NCBI GenBank assembly: GCA_963813495.1
Contig: CAWEZC010000010.1
Location: forward strand, 550,407 to 614,406
Origin: JACVRW01 sp963813495
Lineage (GTDB): Bacteria > Actinomycetota > Thermoleophilia > Solirubrobacterales > Thermoleophilaceae
Direction: 5' to 3'
Length of the DNA stretch: 64,000 nt
Below the pieces are notes generated by a model. That model did no database searches and was not told the DNA's origin. It was given only the letters and a program-made list of their open reading frames with translations. Positions 43,114 through 52,022 of this stretch are shown in pieces. Positions within the stretch are counted from its first letter, which is position 1; every line of letters starts with the position of its first letter. Made by a program: the position numbers and the translations under genes.

Positions 43114-44318
43114 GCTCCGGCCCGAATGAGAACGGCGGCCTGCCGCTGGCCGGCCGCCGAGTACTCGACTACGGGCAGTACGTGGCCGGGCCGTTCGCAA
43201 CCATGCTGCTGGCCGACCTGGGTGCGGACGTGATCAAGGTCGAGCCGCCGCAGGGAGATCAATGGCGCCGCTACGACCCGTTCGCGGAGGGCGAGAGCCG
43301 GCACTTCCACGCGCTCAACCGCGGCAAGCGCTCCGTGGCCCTCGACCTGAAGAGCGAGGCGGGCCGGCGCGCCAGTCGCGAGCTGATCGCCGGGGCGGAC
43401 GGGCTCGTTCACAACTGCCTGCCCGAGCGGGCCCGCCGCTTCGCCCTCGACCGCGACAGCGTGAGCGCCGCCAACCCCGACTGCGTGGTGGTCTGCGTGT
43501 CGGCCTTCGGCAGCAGCGGCCCGGACTCCGGGCGCCCCGCCTACGACCTGATCGCCCAGGCGCTGTCCGGGCTGCTGCTCTCCGACCCGCGCCCGGGCGA
43601 TCGCGTGCCGGCGCGGCTCGGGGGCCTCGCGCTCGCCGACTTCACCGCCGGCCTGCTGGCTGCGCTGGCGCTCACCGCCGGCCTGCTCAGCGGTGAGCGG
43701 GGCCGGGCGCCCGAGCTGGAGGTGTCCCTGCTGGGCGCTGCCCTGGCCCTGCAGGCCCAGCGCTTCGTGAGGGTCGAGAGCCACGATGGCGCCGCCGGCG
43801 GCGGGCCCCGCTTTGCCGGCCGGGCCGAGCTCGACCGGCGGGCGCGTGACGCTCGGGACCTGGAGGCGCTCGACCCGTACTACCGCACGCACGCCTGCTC
43901 GGACGGGTTCGTCGCGCTCGCCTGCCTGAACGCCGGCCAGCGCCGCCGCGTATGCGAGCTGTTCGCACTCCACGACCCCCACTCCGCCAACCCGCAGGCC
44001 GCTCCCGGAGACCCCGCCGAGCTCGAGCGCCGGCTCGCCCACTCCCGCGCGGTCGAACAGGGCTTCGCGTGCCTGAGCGTGGCCGAGGCGGTGGCCGGGC
44101 TCGCCGCCCGCAGCGTCCCGGCGGGCGAGGTGCGGGGCCTCGAGCAGCTCTTCGACGACGCTCAGGCCCAGGCCAACGGCCTGGTGCAGACGGTCGACCA
44201 TCCCACCGTGGGCCCCGTGCGCCTGCTCGGCAGCGTGTTCAAGGTCGACGGGGCACCCACCGCCCGCGGCGTACCGGCGCCCCGCCTCGACGAGCACCGG
44301 CGGGAGCTGCTGGCCTGA
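43110..44318 (+). CDS. Class III CoA-transferase (CaiB/BaiF family)
   Basis: 402 aa. LAGRRVLDYGQYVAGPFATM, LLADLGADVIKVEPPQGDQW, LDLKSEAGR and the catalytic Asp in GRPAYDLIAQALSGL. It activates an acid by moving CoA between acyl groups, which would feed the acyl-CoA dehydrogenases. GTG overlaps the previous stop and its stop overlaps the CocE ATG. Confidence 0.92.
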   Translation: MSSGPNENGGLPLAGRRVLDYGQYVAGPFATMLLADLGADVIKVEPPQGDQWRRYDPFAEGESRHFHALNRGKRSVALDLKSEAGRRASRELIAGADGLVHNCLPERARRFALDRDSVSAANPDCVVVCVSAFGSSGPDSGRPAYDLIAQALSGLLLSDPRPGDRVPARLGGLALADFTAGLLAALALTAGLLSGERGRAPELEVSLLGAALALQAQRFVRVESHDGAAGGGPRFAGRAELDRRARDARDLEALDPYYRTHACSDGFVALACLNAGQRRRVCELFALHDPHSANPQAAPGDPAELERRLAHSRAVEQGFACLSVAEAVAGLAARSVPAGEVRGLEQLFDDAQAQANGLVQTVDHPTVGPVRLLGSVFKVDGAPTARGVPAPRLDEHRRELLA

Positions 44319-46342
44319 TGCGCGTAGTCACCGACCTCCCCCGCCCGGTACGGACGCTCGAGCACGTCTGGATCCCGCTCTCCGACGGGAGCCGGGTGGG
44401 CGCGCGCATCTGGCTTCCCGAGGACGCCGAGGACAGCCCGGTGCCGGCCATCGTGGACTACATCCCCTACCGCAAGGGCGATGGCACCGCGCCGCGTGAC
44501 GCCTCGCGCTTCGCCTACGTCGCCGGTCACGGCTATGCGGGGGTGCGCGTGGACATTCGCGGCAGCGGCGAGTCGGACGGGCTGCTGGAGGACGAATACA
44601 CGCCCCAGGAGCAGCAGGACGCGGTGGACGTGCTGCGCTGGCTCGGCGAACAGTCCTGGTGCACCGGTGCCTGCGGAATGATCGGGATCTCCTGGGGCGG
44701 CTTCAGCGCGCTGCAGGTGGCCGCTCTGCGCCCGCCCGAGCTCAAGGCCGTGATAACGCTCTGCTCGACCGACGATCGGTACGCCGACGACGTCCACTAC
44801 CGAGGCGGCTCCGTGCTGGCCCTGGAGATGCTCTCCTGGGGCGCCTCGATGCTCTCCTTCAACGCGATGGCGCCCGACCCCGAGGTCTACGGCGAGGGCT
44901 GGCGCAAGGCCTGGCTCGAGCGCATCGACGCGGTGGAGCCCTACGTGCACGAGTGGATGCGCCACCAGCGGCGCGACGCCTACTGGAAGCAGGGCTCTGT
45001 GTGCGAGGACCCTGCGGCGATCGAGTGCGCGGTGTACGCGGTCGGCGGCTGGACCGATGGCTACTCCGATGCCGTGCTCCGGCTCGTCGGGTCGCTCGAT
45101 GCGCCCTGCCGGGGGCTGATCGGACCGTGGTCGCACTCCTTTCCCGACGATTCCGAGCCGGGCCCATCGATCGGCTTTCAGCAGGAGTGCCTGCGCTGGT
45201 GGGACCGCTGGCTGAAGGGTGAGAACACCGGGGTGGACGACGATCCCCTGCTGCGCGTATGGATGCAGGAGCCCGTGGCCCCGGCCGCGCGCCATCCCGA
45301 GCGCCCGGGCCGCTGGGTGGCGGAGGACGCCTGGCCCTCCCCGCGCATTGAAGAACGGGTGCTGTGGCTCGGGGATCGGCGGCTGCAGGCCGAGCCGGAC
45401 AGCAGCGAGCGCCGCTTCAGCATCGCGAGCGACGAGCTATGCGGTCTCGACAGCGGAGTCTGGTGCGGAGACGGCAATCCCGCCGACGCCGCGCCCGACC
45501 AGCGCGCCGAGGACGGGCGCTCGCTCTGCTTCGAGTCCGAGCCGCTCGATGCGCGTCTCGAACTGCTGGGCCACGCACACGCCCGGCTGGAGCTCGAGAG
45601 CGACCGCCGGCTGGCCCAGCTCTGCGCCCGGCTGTGCCACGTGGCGCCGGACGGCGTGTCGGCTCTGATCACGCGCGGGGTGCTCAACCTCACCCACTTC
45701 GATTCGCACGAGCATCCGCAGGCGCTCGAGCCGGGCCGGCGCTACGCGATCACGGTCGACCTCGATGGCATCGCCCAGGCGGTGCCGGAGGGGCATCGGC
45801 TGCGACTCGCGCTGTCGCCTGCCTACTGGCCCTGGCTGTGGCCGGTGCCCGAACCGGTGACGCTCACCGTGCACAGCGCGGGCAGCCGTCTGCTGCTCCC
45901 CGAGCGGCCGCCGCGCGCCGAGGACGCAGAGCTGCGGGCGTTCGAGGAGCCCGAGGGCGCGGCCGGCGTGCGCACGGAGACGCTCGATCCCGACCCGGGC
46001 GCGCGCACGCTGCGCCGTGAGTTCGCCGGGGGGCAGACCGAGCTCACCTTTCACTGGGACCAGGGCGGGCGCTATCGCCTGACGGACCCCGGCATCGTGA
46101 CCGGCTACTGGGCCACCACCGTCTACTCGATCGTTCCCGGCGACCCTCTGTCCGCGCAGGTGCGCTGCCACTGCGCCAGCGAGTTCGGCCGCGACGGCTG
46201 GAGCACGCGAGCCGAGATCGACACGGTGATGGACGCCGATGCCGAGCGCTTCCGCATCCGCACGCAGCTGGAGGCCTTCGAGGACGGCCGCCAGGTGAGG
46301 CAGCGCAGCTGGGACTTCGAGACACCGAGGGACCTGGGATGA
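44318..46342 (+). CDS. CocE/NonD-type serine hydrolase
   Basis: 674 aa. N-terminal X-Pro dipeptidyl-peptidase/CocE alpha-beta-hydrolase: IPYRKGDGT, VRVDIRGSGESDG, nucleophile Ser in MIGISWGGFSALQVAAL, Asp in VGGWTDGYSD and His in PWSHSFPDD. The C-terminal jelly-roll (RYAITVDLDGIAQAVPEGHR, ITLTVHSAGS-like) is the usual lectin-like domain. Expected to split an ester or amide, here probably releasing an acid for CoA activation. No signal peptide is seen, so it is cytoplasmic. Confidence 0.92.
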   Translation: MRVVTDLPRPVRTLEHVWIPLSDGSRVGARIWLPEDAEDSPVPAIVDYIPYRKGDGTAPRDASRFAYVAGHGYAGVRVDIRGSGESDGLLEDEYTPQEQQDAVDVLRWLGEQSWCTGACGMIGISWGGFSALQVAALRPPELKAVITLCSTDDRYADDVHYRGGSVLALEMLSWGASMLSFNAMAPDPEVYGEGWRKAWLERIDAVEPYVHEWMRHQRRDAYWKQGSVCEDPAAIECAVYAVGGWTDGYSDAVLRLVGSLDAPCRGLIGPWSHSFPDDSEPGPSIGFQQECLRWWDRWLKGENTGVDDDPLLRVWMQEPVAPAARHPERPGRWVAEDAWPSPRIEERVLWLGDRRLQAEPDSSERRFSIASDELCGLDSGVWCGDGNPADAAPDQRAEDGRSLCFESEPLDARLELLGHAHARLELESDRRLAQLCARLCHVAPDGVSALITRGVLNLTHFDSHEHPQALEPGRRYAITVDLDGIAQAVPEGHRLRLALSPAYWPWLWPVPEPVTLTVHSAGSRLLLPERPPRAEDAELRAFEEPEGAAGVRTETLDPDPGARTLRREFAGGQTELTFHWDQGGRYRLTDPGIVTGYWATTVYSIVPGDPLSAQVRCHCASEFGRDGWSTRAEIDTVMDADAERFRIRTQLEAFEDGRQVRQRSWDFETPRDLG

Positions 46343-47118
46343 GCTCGGTGGGCACATTGGCCCGTGGCCTCGACGTGCTGGAGCTGTTCGCCACCCGTCA
46401 GCCTGAGCTCACCCAGAAGCAGATCTCCGACGCGCTGGCATTGCCCGTGCCGACCGTTCACCGCCTCTGCCGGCTGTTGACGGAGCGCGGCTACCTGGTC
46501 CGCGAACCGCACGGGCGGCGGTTGCGGCTGGGCCTCGAGATCGCGCGGCTGCTGCCGGCGCTGCTGTCGGGCCTGCGGCTCCCCGACGTGGCCCGCGACC
46601 ACCTGAGCGCGCTGGCGGCCGAGACGGGCGAGACGGTCAACCTGGCCGTGCTCCACGGCCGTGAGGTGGTCTACCTGCTGAGCGAAAGCGGCACCAAGCT
46701 GCTCACTCCGCGCGCGTCGATCGGGATGCGCCTGCCCGTTCACTGCACCGCTCTCGGCAAGTGCCTTCTGGCCCAGCTGCCCGACACCCAGGCGCGCCGG
46801 ACTGCCGGAGCGGAACCCTACGCCGCCCTCACGGAGCGGACGCTCACCAGCTGGCCCGCACTGCACAGGCAGCTGCAGGAGATCCGCCGCCGCGGCCTCG
46901 CGTCGTCGCGGGACGAGTACGAGCGTGGTCTCGCCTCGCTGGCCGTGGCCGTCGGCTGGGGCGAGGAGGACGGGCCGGCGGCGATCAACATGTCGCTGCC
47001 GAGCGCGCGCGCAACCGCGCCCGCCCGCGCCGAACTCGGCGCCCGGCTGCAGGCGACCGCGGAGGCGATCGAGTCGGTGACGGATCTGTACGAGGGCGGG
47101 TCGAGAGGCGCCGCGTGA
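46339..47118 (+). CDS. IclR-family transcriptional regulator
   Basis: 259 aa. Winged HTH at the N-terminus (RGLDVLELFATRQPELTQKQ, ISDALALPVPTVHRLCRLLT), then the effector domain (RDHLSALAAETGETVNLAVL, MRLPVHCTALGKCLLA, RGLASSRDEYERGLASLAVA). It is co-transcribed inside the catabolic operon (ATGA overlaps on both sides), so it probably reports the pathway substrate and regulates the operon. Confidence 0.93.
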   Translation: MSSVGTLARGLDVLELFATRQPELTQKQISDALALPVPTVHRLCRLLTERGYLVREPHGRRLRLGLEIARLLPALLSGLRLPDVARDHLSALAAETGETVNLAVLHGREVVYLLSESGTKLLTPRASIGMRLPVHCTALGKCLLAQLPDTQARRTAGAEPYAALTERTLTSWPALHRQLQEIRRRGLASSRDEYERGLASLAVAVGWGEEDGPAAINMSLPSARATAPARAELGARLQATAEAIESVTDLYEGGSRGAA

Positions 47119-48308
47119 GCATCCGCTCCGTCCCCTTCTGGCTCGACGGGCCCTACCAGGCCCGCCCGCCCCTCGAAGGTCGGCTCGAGACCGGCGCCTG
47201 CGTGATCGGCGCCGGGGTGGCCGGCCTGTCCTGCGCGCGCCGGCTGGCGCTGCACGGCGTCGACACGGTGGTGCTCGAGCGCGACACGGCCGCCGGCGGC
47301 GCCAGCGGGCGCAACGGCGGCTTCCTGCTGGCGGGGCCGGCCGCCTTCTACGTGGACGCCCGCGAGCAATACGGGGCCGAGTACGCGCGCCGCATCTACG
47401 CCCGCACGCTCGCCACCCAGGAGCAGATGTACGGGCTGGCCGCCGAGCTGGGGGTCGGGGACGCCATGCGCCGGGTGGGACTGCTGCGGGTGAGCGCCTC
47501 GGAGGAGGAGGCCGAGCACGTGCGTCGCCACAGCGAGGCCCTGCGCAAGGACGGCTTCCCCGGCGAGCTGATGGAGCGCGACTCGCTGCCCGCGGCGATC
47601 GCCCGGTACGCCCACAACGGCGTGCTCACCGAGCACGACGGAGCGCTGCACCCCGCCCGCTGGATACGCTCGCTGGCCGGCGCCGCCGAGGCCGCCGGCG
47701 CGCGCCTCTACGAGGGGACCGCGGTCGAGGGTCCCGTGCCCGCCCCCGGGGAGGGCGAGCTGGTCACGCCGGCTGGGAGCGTCGAGGCCCGCCACGTGAT
47801 CGTGGCCGCCGACGGCCCCCTTCCCGCCCTCGTGCCGGAGTACGCAGGCCGCGTGCGCGCCCGGAGGCTCCACATGGTGGCCACCGAGCCGGTATCCGAG
47901 CGCGTGATCGAGCCGATGGTGTACTCGCGCTGGGGCTACGAGTACCTCCAGCAGCGTCCCGACGGGCGCGTGTTGGCAGGCGGCTTCGGCGACCTCGACG
48001 GGCCCGACTCCTACACCGACGACGACAGCGGCAGCCCTCGCATCTGGGCCCGCATCGAGCAGTTCCTGCGCGAGGACGTGGGGGTGGAGGCTCCAGCCAC
48101 GCACCACTGGGCCGGCGTGGTCGGCTACACCGACGACAGCCTGCCCTACGTGGGGGAGGTACCGGGGCGCCCGGGGCTGTACGTCGCCGGCGGCTACTCG
48201 GGCGCCGGCAACGTGCCCGGCTTCGTCTCCGGCGAGGAGCTGGCCGACACGATCGCGGGCGTGGCCGGCGAGCCGCCACTGTTCCCAGCCGACCGTCAGC
48301 GTCGCTAG
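47115..48308 (+). CDS. FAD-dependent oxidoreductase (DAO/GlpO family)
   Basis: 397 aa. N-terminal Rossmann motif CVIGAGVAGLSCARRLALHG, the FAD contact GGASGRNGGFLL, LHPARWIRSLAGAAEAAGAR and the C-terminal THHWAGVVGYTDDSLPYVGE and GYSGAGNVPGFVSGEELAD. These are the features of D-amino acid/sarcosine-type oxidases acting on C-N bonds. GTGA overlap with iclR. It ends 4 nt overlapped with the convergent kinase gene. Confidence 0.9.
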   Translation: MSIRSVPFWLDGPYQARPPLEGRLETGACVIGAGVAGLSCARRLALHGVDTVVLERDTAAGGASGRNGGFLLAGPAAFYVDAREQYGAEYARRIYARTLATQEQMYGLAAELGVGDAMRRVGLLRVSASEEEAEHVRRHSEALRKDGFPGELMERDSLPAAIARYAHNGVLTEHDGALHPARWIRSLAGAAEAAGARLYEGTAVEGPVPAPGEGELVTPAGSVEARHVIVAADGPLPALVPEYAGRVRARRLHMVATEPVSERVIEPMVYSRWGYEYLQQRPDGRVLAGGFGDLDGPDSYTDDDSGSPRIWARIEQFLREDVGVEAPATHHWAGVVGYTDDSLPYVGEVPGRPGLYVAGGYSGAGNVPGFVSGEELADTIAGVAGEPPLFPADRQRR

Positions 48309-49504
48309 CGCGTGTTCTCGCGGATGAAGTCGCGCAGCTCCTGAATCTGCTGCTCCACGTCGTTGGCGTCCGGAGCCTGGACACCGCTGTCCCCGGTGGA
48401 GCTGAGCGCGATCACCACCACGGCCACGGCCACGAGCACCGCGAGCAGCGCCAGGAAGGTACCCCAGCGGCGCCTCGCCGCGGCACGCTTCGCGTCCCTC
48501 GGATCGCGCTCGGCGCGGGCCGGCGCCCGCGTCGGCGGGCGCTCGCGGGGGGGCGCCGGGACGGGCTGGGGAGCGACGCGTGTGGCCGCGATCGCGCGGG
48601 TGGCGGCCGTGGCGTCGAGCGCCCGGGTGGCGTCGAGGTCCCCGGCCGCGAGCCGGCGCGTGACCTCGGTGGTATCGCCGTGGAGCCCCGCCTCGAGCGC
48701 CTGCGCCATGTCCAGCGCCGAGGGGTAGCGCGCGCCGGGATCGGGGTCGAGCGACACGCGCACGGCCGCGTCGAGCGCGGGCGGCACGTCGGGGCGGTAG
48801 TCGCTGAGCGGCCGGACCGGATCCTGCTGCTGCTTGAGGGCGAGCTCGGTCAGCGAGGCGTACTCGTGCGGAAGGCGGCCGGCGAGGAACTGGTACGCGC
48901 ACACGCCGAGCGAGTAGATGTCCGACGCGGGGCCGGCTTCGTCGCCGCGGGCCTGCTCTGGCGACAGATAGGCAGCGGTGCCGAGAATCGAGCCCACCTG
49001 GGTGATGCGGGTCTGCTCGGCGGCCTTGGCGATGCCGAAGTCCGCGAGCTTCGTGGTGAGCGTTTCCTGCGCCACCAGCAGGTTGCCGGGCTTGACGTCG
49101 CGATGGATGACCCCCGCGCGGTGGGCGTAGTCGAGTCCGTGGCAGGCGTCGCGCACGACGCGCACGGTCTCCTCGATCCCCAGCTCCTTGTGCTCGCGCA
49201 GCATGTCCGCGCAGGAGGGACCCTCCACGTACTCCATGACGATGTAGTGACGCCCGCTGTCGGGGTCCTGGCCCGAATCGAACACCTGGACGATGTTCGG
49301 ATGCTGAAGGCGGGCGGCGGACAGGGCCTCGCGCCGGAAGCGCGCCACGAAGGCCTCGTCGTCGGCCAGGTGCTCGGCCAGCAGCTTGACCGCCACCGGG
49401 CGCTCGAGCACCGTGTCATTGGCCTGGAAGACGGTCGACATCCCGCCCGCCCCCAGGCGGCGCTCGATCACGTAGCGGCCGGCGACCTGGGCGGGAGGGC
49501 TCAT
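48305..49504 (-). CDS. Membrane Ser/Thr protein kinase (PknB-like)
   Basis: 399 aa. Gly loop GAGGMSTVF at about 18-26, Lys40 in VAVKLL, HRDVKPGN with catalytic Asp136, DFGIAK with Asp155, then TAAYLSPEQARGDEAGPASD. A Thr/Ala/Pro-rich linker, one TM helix at about 347-366 (WGTFLALLAVLVAVAVVVIA) and a short extracellular tail of about 33 residues, so no PASTA repeats. GTG/ATG start overlaps the lipoprotein stop. Substrates may include the neighbouring gene products or wall enzymes (inference). Confidence 0.95.
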   Translation of the reverse strand: MSPPAQVAGRYVIERRLGAGGMSTVFQANDTVLERPVAVKLLAEHLADDEAFVARFRREALSAARLQHPNIVQVFDSGQDPDSGRHYIVMEYVEGPSCADMLREHKELGIEETVRVVRDACHGLDYAHRAGVIHRDVKPGNLLVAQETLTTKLADFGIAKAAEQTRITQVGSILGTAAYLSPEQARGDEAGPASDIYSLGVCAYQFLAGRLPHEYASLTELALKQQQDPVRPLSDYRPDVPPALDAAVRVSLDPDPGARYPSALDMAQALEAGLHGDTTEVTRRLAAGDLDATRALDATAATRAIAATRVAPQPVPAPPRERPPTRAPARAERDPRDAKRAAARRRWGTFLALLAVLVAVAVVVIALSSTGDSGVQAPDANDVEQQIQELRDFIRENTR

Positions 49505-50025
49505 CCCTCGTCCCCTCCGGGAGCGAGGATGCCGCCGCCCTCCTCGTCGCCCGAGCCGTCGTCGGACGGTACGTCCGGCACCGTCGGGGTGGTCGGCTGC
49601 TCCGTCGTGTCGGTGGGCGTCGTGTCAATCGGTGGCGGCACGGTCTCGGTGGGGGTCGTGGGCTCCGGCTCCGGCTCGGGCTGCACACTCTCGGTCTCAG
49701 TCTGCTCCGGCCCCTCCTGGCACTGCTCCGCGCTTAGGGAGAAGAGCCGGTCGAACCCCTCCTGCAGGGCATCGCGGATGTCGGGGTCGACGTCGCCGGG
49801 GAGGCTGTTCAGGATGGTCTCGACCCCCGGCACGCTGTCGTTCTGAATGTCGGCGCACGCGCCCGTGCCGACGTCGAAGCGGCGCTGCACCTCCGCGAGG
49901 CGATTCTCCAGCTCCTGCGCCTGCTGTGCGGGAATCGGGGCTCCCTCCTCGTCCGAGCCGCAGCCCGCGGCGCCCAGGCAGGCGACGAGCAGTACGAGCA
50001 GGGCTGTGCGCTTTGGGGATCTCAC
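49501..50025 (-). CDS. Lipoprotein with Pro/Thr-rich tail
   Basis: 174 aa. Signal and lipobox (TALLVLLVACLGAAGCGSDE), a folded part with two more Cys (GACADIQND, AEQCQEGPE), then a long low-complexity Pro/Thr/Glu tail ending GGGILAPGGDEG. The GTG at 50025 was chosen because AAGGAAA precedes it and the lipobox lies just downstream. It sits between the phosphoesterase and the kinase with stop/start overlaps, so it may be the kinase's extracellular partner. No family recognised. Confidence 0.8.
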   Translation of the reverse strand: MRSPKRTALLVLLVACLGAAGCGSDEEGAPIPAQQAQELENRLAEVQRRFDVGTGACADIQNDSVPGVETILNSLPGDVDPDIRDALQEGFDRLFSLSAEQCQEGPEQTETESVQPEPEPEPTTPTETVPPPIDTTPTDTTEQPTTPTVPDVPSDDGSGDEEGGGILAPGGDEG

Positions 50026-50753
50026 TTTCCTTCGTAGAGACGCTCGGCGAGCGGCCGGGGCAGCCCGGCCTGCTCGATCGCGCCGGCGGCCTCGTCGATC
50101 GGATATTCGACCCGGCGCCAGCGCGCGCTCCACTCCCCTGTGTCTAGCAGGAGCCACGCAGCCTTTGGGTCTCCATCGCGCGGCTGGCCCACGCTGCCCG
50201 GGTTCACGAGCCACTCTCCCCGGCTCAGATCGCCCTCCGCACCAGCCATGGCCTGGCCGCCGTCCAGCTCGCCCGCCGAGTCGCGCTGAAACCACAGCGC
50301 CACGTGCGAGTGGCCGACGACGGACACCCGCCCGGGCATCTCGTTCATGCACTCCTCCGCCTGCCAGGCGGAGAGCACGTACTCCCAGACGGGGTCGCGC
50401 GGACTGGCGTGGTAGAGCCCGGGCTCGAGCTCGGGCTTCGAGGCGGGCCGGCCGCGCAGGAAGCCGAGCGTCTCGGCCGAGATGTGCTCGCGCGTCCAGC
50501 GCGCGGCCGCGGCGGCGTCGTGGGAGAAGTCGGTGATCGGGATCTCCTCGGTGACCACCAGGTCATGGTTGCCCGCGAGGCAGACGTCGCAGTGCTCGCG
50601 GGCGAGGGCCACGCACTCGTCGGGCCGGGCGCCGTAACCCACCAGATCGCCCAGGCACCACACCTGCTCGGCGCCCTCGGCGCGGACGTCGGCGAGCACC
50701 GCCTCAAAGGCGGGCAGGTTGCCGTGCACGTCCGAAAGGAGAGCGATACGCAT
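50022..50753 (-). CDS. Metallophosphoesterase (YfcE/calcineurin-like)
   Basis: 243 aa. IALLSDVHGNLPAFEAVL, VWCLGDLVGYGARPDE, CLAGNHDLVV, VVGHSHVALWF and the closing WLVNPGSVGQPRDGDPKA carry the metal-ligand set of calcineurin-like phosphatases. Such proteins hydrolyse phosphodiesters or phosphoproteins; a phosphoprotein substrate is not established. First gene of the three-gene minus operon with the lipoprotein and kinase. Confidence 0.93.
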   Translation of the reverse strand: MRIALLSDVHGNLPAFEAVLADVRAEGAEQVWCLGDLVGYGARPDECVALAREHCDVCLAGNHDLVVTEEIPITDFSHDAAAAARWTREHISAETLGFLRGRPASKPELEPGLYHASPRDPVWEYVLSAWQAEECMNEMPGRVSVVGHSHVALWFQRDSAGELDGGQAMAGAEGDLSRGEWLVNPGSVGQPRDGDPKAAWLLLDTGEWSARWRRVEYPIDEAAGAIEQAGLPRPLAERLYEGK

Positions 50754-50763
50754 AGGGGCCTTC

Positions 50764-50769
50764 TACGAT
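50764..50769 (+). promoter_or_regulatory. -10 box (TACGAT), leaderless type
   Basis: 8 nt before ATG 50778, in the 24-bp gap between divergent genes. Confidence 0.45.
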
Positions 50770-50777
50770 GTGGCGGG

Positions 50778-52010
50778 ATGGGGCGTTTGCGGCTGCCGCT
50801 GGCGATCCTGGTGGCGGTGGCCGCCGCCGGTGCTGCCACATTCCTGCTTCGACCGCGCAGCGGCTTGATCGAGCCCGCGCCGGTCGACGTCCAAGCGTAC
50901 TTCACCGCCTTCCAGCTCGACCGGGCCGAGGACTATCGCAGCGTTCAGCGCATACTCGGGGCGGCAGGCATCGTGGTCAGCACCGGCACGCTGGCTCTGC
51001 TGGCGTGGCGCCCTCCGAAGGCGCTGTTCGATCGGCTGGGGAGGCGTCCGCTGCTCGGAGCGGCTGCCGCCGGGGCGGGCATCTCGCTGCTGCTGGTGGC
51101 GGTCGACCTGCCGCTGGCCGTCTGGCGGCGCGAGCGCGCGCTGGACGTGGGCCTGGCCACCCAGGGCTGGACCGACTGGGCCACCGACGTGGGCCTTTCG
51201 TCGGCGATCGGCGCTGCCTTCGCGGCAGCGGGCGGCGCGCTGGTGCTCGTGCTGGTGCGGCGCTTCCGGCGCAATTGGTGGGCGCCGGCGGCCGGGGTGA
51301 TCGTGGCGTTCGGGGTGGTCACGATCTGGCTCTATCCGCTGCTGATCGATCCTCTGTTCAACGATTTCGAGAAGCTGCGGCCCGGCCCCGTCCGCCAGGA
51401 CGTGCTCGAGCTGGCCCGTGAGGCCGACGTCGACGTGGGGGAGGTCTACCGCGTCGATGCCAGCCGCCGGACGACCGCCGCCAACGCCTACGTCGGCGGC
51501 CTGGGACAGAGCAAGCGCGTGGTGCTCTACGACAACCTGATCAGCTCCTTCCCGCGCGACGAGGTGCGGCTGGTGGTGGCTCACGAGCTGGGCCATCAGA
51601 AACACAACGACCTTCCCCGGGGGCTGCTGTGGCTCGCGCTGGTGGCGCCCGCGGGAACGCTGCTCGCCCAACGGCTGGCCGAGCGCTTCGGTGGCCGCTT
51701 CGGCCTGGGCGATCCCGAGGTCAAGCCCGGGCCGATCGTGATCCCCGCCGTCGCGCTCGCGGTGAGCCTGGTGGCGCTCGGCCTGGGCAGTGCCTCCAAC
51801 GTGCTCTCGCGGCAGGTCGAGGCGCGCGCCGACGCCTTCGCGCTCGACCTCACCCGGGACCCGGCGGCGTTCGTCCAGTTCGAGCGGCGCATCGCGCTGC
51901 GCAACATCAGCGACGCCGATCCACCGGAGCTCTACCACGTCCTGTTCGGCACCCATCCGACGATCGCGGAGCGGATCGGCTTCGGCGAGGCGTGGGAGAA
52001 GCCTGAGTAA
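50778..52010 (+). CDS. M48 family metallopeptidase (Ste24/CAAX protease-like)
   Basis: 410 aa membrane zinc protease. About four to six TM helices; the HExxH zinc motif is in VVAHELGHQKHND, the third ligand Glu in SRQVEARADAFALDL, preceded by NAYVGGLGQSKRVVLYDNLI (the family's substrate cleft). The N-terminal part up to PLFNDFEKL follows the Ste24-like CAAX peptidase layout. Leaderless start at 50778. Bacterial role is likely membrane-protein quality control (inference). Confidence 0.92.
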   Translation: MGRLRLPLAILVAVAAAGAATFLLRPRSGLIEPAPVDVQAYFTAFQLDRAEDYRSVQRILGAAGIVVSTGTLALLAWRPPKALFDRLGRRPLLGAAAAGAGISLLLVAVDLPLAVWRRERALDVGLATQGWTDWATDVGLSSAIGAAFAAAGGALVLVLVRRFRRNWWAPAAGVIVAFGVVTIWLYPLLIDPLFNDFEKLRPGPVRQDVLELAREADVDVGEVYRVDASRRTTAANAYVGGLGQSKRVVLYDNLISSFPRDEVRLVVAHELGHQKHNDLPRGLLWLALVAPAGTLLAQRLAERFGGRFGLGDPEVKPGPIVIPAVALAVSLVALGLGSASNVLSRQVEARADAFALDLTRDPAAFVQFERRIALRNISDADPPELYHVLFGTHPTIAERIGFGEAWEKPE

Positions 52011-52013
52011 TCT
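52008..52013 (+). promoter_or_regulatory. -10 box (TAATCT), leaderless type
   Basis: 9 nt before GTG 52023, overlapping the stop of the M48 gene. Confidence 0.45.
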
Positions 52014-52022
52014 GCCGCGCCC

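Noticed and set aside
46818..48902. Minus-strand open frame of 694 codons over the iclR/oxidase genes
   Set aside because: Covers convincing IclR and FAD-oxidase genes on the other strand; composition is shadow-like.
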